Shown here: piece after piece, positions 48,339 through 51,309 of the stretch | Numbering within the stretch: the stretch's first letter is position 1 | How the letters are laid out: each line of letters starts with the position of its first letter | NCBI GenBank assembly: GCA_902772645.1 | Contig: CACYBM010000051.1 | Location: forward strand, 1 to 51,309 | DNA from: an uncultured Pseudomonadota bacterium | GTDB lineage: Bacteria; Pseudomonadota; Alphaproteobacteria; RUG11792 | Direction of reading: 5' to 3' | Length of the DNA: 51,309 nucleotides | Notes under the pieces: model-generated | The model's database searches: none | What the model saw: only the letters and a program-made list of their open reading frames with translations | What the model was told of the DNA's origin: nothing | Program-made: the position numbers and the translations under genes

Positions 48339-48842
48339 ATGTTATTCATACATCAGAGACTACAGTTAATCAAAAGTAAAAATGGCAGTCCGCTTTTTAA
48401 TCGGTACTCAAGCGAAGTGCAGGAAATTACATTGTATATTGATAGTTATATTGTTAGTATACAAAAACAAATAGATACAACATTTGGTAATGCTAAATTA
48501 TCTAAATTATCTAAGAATGATGCCTTTATTGTGGGAAAGTATAATAATAAAGAATTAATTGATACATTAAAGTATTGCTTAGCATACATTGAAAAGAGAC
48601 CTAGAACAAATATTACACAAGAAAAATACTTAGCAGGATTGTCAGAAACATTATCAAGTACAAGTGAATATTGTATTAATTATGTTACACAATGTGAAAA
48701 CAGAATAAACGAAATAAATATGGGTAAAATGAAAAGCGCTAAATATAATACAAATAATTTAAAGTTATTAAAAGATCAAGTAACAACGTTCTATGAGTGC
48801 TTGTACAAAAATGTTTGTCAGTATTTAGGAACTAATAGGTAA
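48339..48842 (+). CDS. hypothetical protein, probably the surviving 3' part of a decayed gene
   Basis: The 167 residues are helical with three cysteines (LKYCLAYIEKRP, then SEYCINYVTQCENRINEINM) and no known family. The ATG at 48339 lies directly after two in-frame stops, and the same frame upstream belongs to the degraded exported gene starting at 48038. Read alone, this ORF has no signal peptide. It may not be expressed. Confidence 0.45.
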   Translation: MLFIHQRLQLIKSKNGSPLFNRYSSEVQEITLYIDSYIVSIQKQIDTTFGNAKLSKLSKNDAFIVGKYNNKELIDTLKYCLAYIEKRPRTNITQEKYLAGLSETLSSTSEYCINYVTQCENRINEINMGKMKSAKYNTNNLKLLKDQVTTFYECLYKNVCQYLGTNR

Positions 48843-49186
48843 ATTTTTTAAATAATATAACAAATAAATTATTACACTATAGTAGCATGACAATTGTAGT
48901 GTAATTTATTATAACTGCTTGGTATATTAGTATAAATAATAAGTATAAACATATAATGAAGTCATAACAATCGTGTGTAATTAAGTGCAATTATTCTGGA
49001 TTTTTATATAGGACGAGTATAATAGGACATGTATAAAATGATACATTATATCCTTACATTAAAAATAAACTATATTATAGTATAATGTATAGAGTTATAA
49101 GCAATCTAATCAATTAGTATTTTAGCAAGACACATTACTTAATATATTATATATAAACTGATTTGTATAGTGTATACAATACAATA
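48843..49186. other. intergenic region
   Basis: A/T-rich spacer with no gene seen, leading to the dispersed repeat copy at 49187-49254. Confidence 0.3.
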
Positions 49187-49254
49187 GTATTATATACCAA
49201 GCAATAATTAGGAAGTATGGTTGCATACTAGATACGAATTTTACATATATGATA
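49187..49254 (+). repeat. dispersed intergenic repeat, copy B
   Basis: A 68-base partner of 9142-9211, on the same strand. It differs by eight transitions and a 2-base gap. It lies about 90 bases beyond the 3' end of metG (which is on the minus strand). No open frame spans it. Confidence 0.7.
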
Positions 49255-49346
49255 TGAATATTCCTGTAATTAAATGTATAGTAGTATCTCTTAGAACACA
49301 CATTTGTATGTTTTTAAGATACTACTTTTGTTTTTAATACAATTTA

Positions 49347-50879
49347 TTAATTACTAGCGTATACGTCAAATTTACTAATATCATTAGTGTCAAGCCTTGG
49401 AAATAGTACTTCTGGAGTACGTACTGTCACTGTATTTGGCAATTCACTATTCACATTACAATCCATACCGATTGAATTGCAAACTTTCTTAGCTGATATT
49501 GGTATTACTGGATATAGTGCTCTTGTGATATTGTATATTTGTGCTAATGTTATGTATAGCACATCTTCCATCCTTTTTATATCAGAGTTTCTTAATAGCC
49601 AAGGCTTCTGATTATCCAAATACTGATTAGATAATGTCACTGCGTTTTCTAACTTTTCTAAATATTTATGAAACGCATAACTTCTTATATTATCAAAACT
49701 CTCATTTATACATGCTTTTACTTGTTCAATAAAATTAATATCATCTCCAGTTTCTACTAATGGTTTGTTGATAGTATTATTACAATATTTACTTATAAAA
49801 CTTATAACTCTATTACATAAATTACCATAACTATTTGCTAATACTGAGTTATATCTATTTATAAAATTATTTAATGAAAAATTTCCATCTGCACCAAATG
49901 GTAATTCCCTGAGCAAATAATATCTTAATGCATCTGATCCGAATAGTTTACAATACTTCGCAGGATCTTGAACATTACCAAGAGATTTAGACATTTTCTC
50001 TCCTTCACTTAACCACCACCCATGAGAAACTATTTGCTTTGGAGGTTTTATGCCAACTGCCATTAGGAATGCAGGCCAATACAACGCGTGAAATCGAACT
50101 ATTTCTTTCCCTACAAAATGTAACGTATTCTGCCAATACTCATCGTTATTCTGATTCTCATTTTCAGGATATCCATTGACTGTTAAATAATTAGTCAATG
50201 CATCCAACCATACATAAACTACATGCTTAGGATCATTAGGTACTGGAATACCCCACGAGAATGTGGATCTTGATATTGATAAGTCTTGTAATCCCTGTTT
50301 TATAAAACTAATTATTTCATTTCTTCTGCTAATTGGAAAGATAAAATCCGGATTTTCTTCATAAAACTTCAGTAATTTGTCTTCAAATGCTGATAGTTTA
50401 AAGAAATAACATGGCTCTACCATGTATGTTACTTCTCCTCCCAATGGAGATTTACCATCTATTAATTCATTTTCCTCAAAGTAAGCCTCATTTCTAATGT
50501 CATACCAACCTTTATATTCTCCTAAATATATGTATCCATTATCTTGTAATTTATTCCAAAAATGATGAACAGTTTTTATGTGTCGCTCTTCAGTAGTTCT
50601 AATAAAATCATCATTAGAAATATTTAATATTGGTAATAAATCTTTAAATAATTGCGAAATATTATTAACAAATTCTTCAGGATTTTGATTAAGTTTTGTT
50701 GCACTGTGTTCTATTTTTTTACCATGCTCATCTGTACCAGTAGAAAACTTAACATCATATCCCATCATTCTACAGAACCTAGCATAAACATCACAAACAA
50801 CAGTAGTATAAGCATGTCCAATATGAGGTTTTGCATTAACATAATATATTGGAGTAGTTATAAAAATTTTTTTACTCAT
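49347..50879 (-). CDS. metG: methionyl-tRNA synthetase
   Basis: MetG charges tRNA-Met. The class I signatures are present: PIYYVNAKPHIGHAYTT (HIGH) and EKMSKSLGN (KMSKS). Also visible are STGTDEHGKKIEHSA and YKGWYDIRNEAYFEE, the latter typical of the zinc-free type. I start at the ATG at 50879 (MSKKIFITTPIYY, 510 residues). The frame is open a further 27 codons, but that part is unrelated to MetG. No C-terminal tRNA-binding domain, as usual for alphaproteobacteria. Confidence 0.95.
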   Translation of the reverse strand: MSKKIFITTPIYYVNAKPHIGHAYTTVVCDVYARFCRMMGYDVKFSTGTDEHGKKIEHSATKLNQNPEEFVNNISQLFKDLLPILNISNDDFIRTTEERHIKTVHHFWNKLQDNGYIYLGEYKGWYDIRNEAYFEENELIDGKSPLGGEVTYMVEPCYFFKLSAFEDKLLKFYEENPDFIFPISRRNEIISFIKQGLQDLSISRSTFSWGIPVPNDPKHVVYVWLDALTNYLTVNGYPENENQNNDEYWQNTLHFVGKEIVRFHALYWPAFLMAVGIKPPKQIVSHGWWLSEGEKMSKSLGNVQDPAKYCKLFGSDALRYYLLRELPFGADGNFSLNNFINRYNSVLANSYGNLCNRVISFISKYCNNTINKPLVETGDDINFIEQVKACINESFDNIRSYAFHKYLEKLENAVTLSNQYLDNQKPWLLRNSDIKRMEDVLYITLAQIYNITRALYPVIPISAKKVCNSIGMDCNVNSELPNTVTVRTPEVLFPRLDTNDISKFDVYASN

Positions 50880-50966
50880 AATAAAATCTAAAATATGTTT
50901 ATCATATATCCATAGAATATCATGATTAATAAAAATTCCTAAAGAAATATTTAAGCCCATAAACTT

Positions 50967-51309
50967 TTATACAAATTTTAGAGATTTGATTTCTTCTACT
51001 TGCAATCCTGTAGCTCTTGATATTTGTTCAATCGATAGACCCATAGCTAACAGATTTCTAGCTGTTTCAATCTTAGCATTATGTTTTCCTTTTTCTAAAC
51101 CTTCAGCAAGTCCTTCTTCTTTTGCAATAGCTATCTCACTATCCTTATCCCTTTGATATTTGTCTTGAGCTCTTTGTTGAGCTTTCAACTGGTCATTTGC
51201 TGATATTCTATTCCATAACTTTTGTGCATCTTTCATCCCTTCATCTGAGCTCTCTATTGCATTCGGATCACTGAAAAACTCTGCCCAATCTCTCAATTCT
51301 TTACTTATA
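50967..51309 (-). CDS. Rpn-family (PD-(D/E)XK) transposase/nuclease, 5' end outside window
   Basis: The frame is open to the right edge of the window (ISKELRDWAEFFSDPNAIE), so only about 114 C-terminal residues are visible. The tail EEGLAEGLEKGKHNAKIETA, then RNLLAMGLSIEQISRATGLQ is the typical end of Rpn recombination-promoting nucleases, a mobile PD-(D/E)XK family common in Rickettsiales. A dead relative lies at 3837-4060. The nuclease core is not in view, so whether this copy is intact cannot be said. Confidence 0.8.
   Translation of the reverse strand, partial: ISKELRDWAEFFSDPNAIESSDEGMKDAQKLWNRISANDQLKAQQRAQDKYQRDKDSEIAIAKEEGLAEGLEKGKHNAKIETARNLLAMGLSIEQISRATGLQVEEIKSLKFV

Noticed and set aside
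50880-50960. 27-codon N-terminal extension of metG
   Set aside because: Unrelated to MetG, whose conserved sequence starts directly at the ATG at 50879.

Overview
The window is very AT-rich and reads like a chromosomal segment of a host-associated alphaproteobacterium, most likely Rickettsiales. The alphaproteobacterial signs are an LdtR-type MarR regulator, a MucR/Ros regulator, an alpha-type family 4 uracil-DNA glycosylase and a DivL-like degenerate sensor kinase. The host-associated signs are small, scattered housekeeping operons, long decaying spacers, several broken genes and many signal-peptide-bearing proteins of low complexity. No tRNA, rRNA, CRISPR array or complete insertion sequence was seen. 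The order is inferred from gene content, not from a search.

Layout. 1-297: C-terminal end of a gene cut by the left edge. 682-3606: rsmH-ftsL-ftsI, a remnant of the division/wall cluster. 3607-5734: gene-free, with a decayed Rpn-type (PD-(D/E)XK) transposase remnant and a cluster of small hairpins and repeats. 5735-9091: ldtR, pepA, dnaN. 9351-11102: two Asn-rich ORFs in the same frame, separated by one amber codon, then a terminator. 11344-15792 (minus): dnaG, rpoD and a truncated FlaA1/CapD-like membrane protein. 16097-17257 (minus): dnaX. 17547-21347: lon and hrcA. 21311-22807 (minus): an exported coiled-coil protein. 23483-25617 (minus): rplM-rpsI-dicarboxylate symporter. 25929-28142 (minus): DivL-like pseudokinase. 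29005-30566: mlaE-mlaF. 30770-32625: two decayed genes around an acidic exported protein. 32789-33805: uracil-DNA glycosylase. 34385-36434: a charged exported protein and a type IV pilin-like protein. 36573-41835 (minus): a split exported protein, tmk, rnhA, an Asn-rich exported protein, nth and mucR. 42024-42440 (minus): minimal prepilin peptidase. 42742-43974: AmpG-like transporter. 44575-46785: a large exported protein with a USP-like deubiquitinase signature. 47438-51309: tsaE, a decayed exported-protein gene, metG and a partial Rpn-family transposase.

How it fits together. The housekeeping genes cover replication (dnaN, dnaX, dnaG), transcription (rpoD), translation (rplM, rpsI, metG, tsaE), proteostasis (lon, hrcA), DNA repair (nth, udg, rnhA), envelope lipid transport (mlaEF), peptidoglycan handling (ftsI, the AmpG-like carrier, possibly ldtR) and cell-cycle signalling (divL-like, mucR). 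Between them lies a quickly evolving set of putative exported proteins, some intact, some frameshifted, some dead. Among these, the USP-like cysteine protease at 44575-46785 is the best candidate for an undescribed host-directed system.
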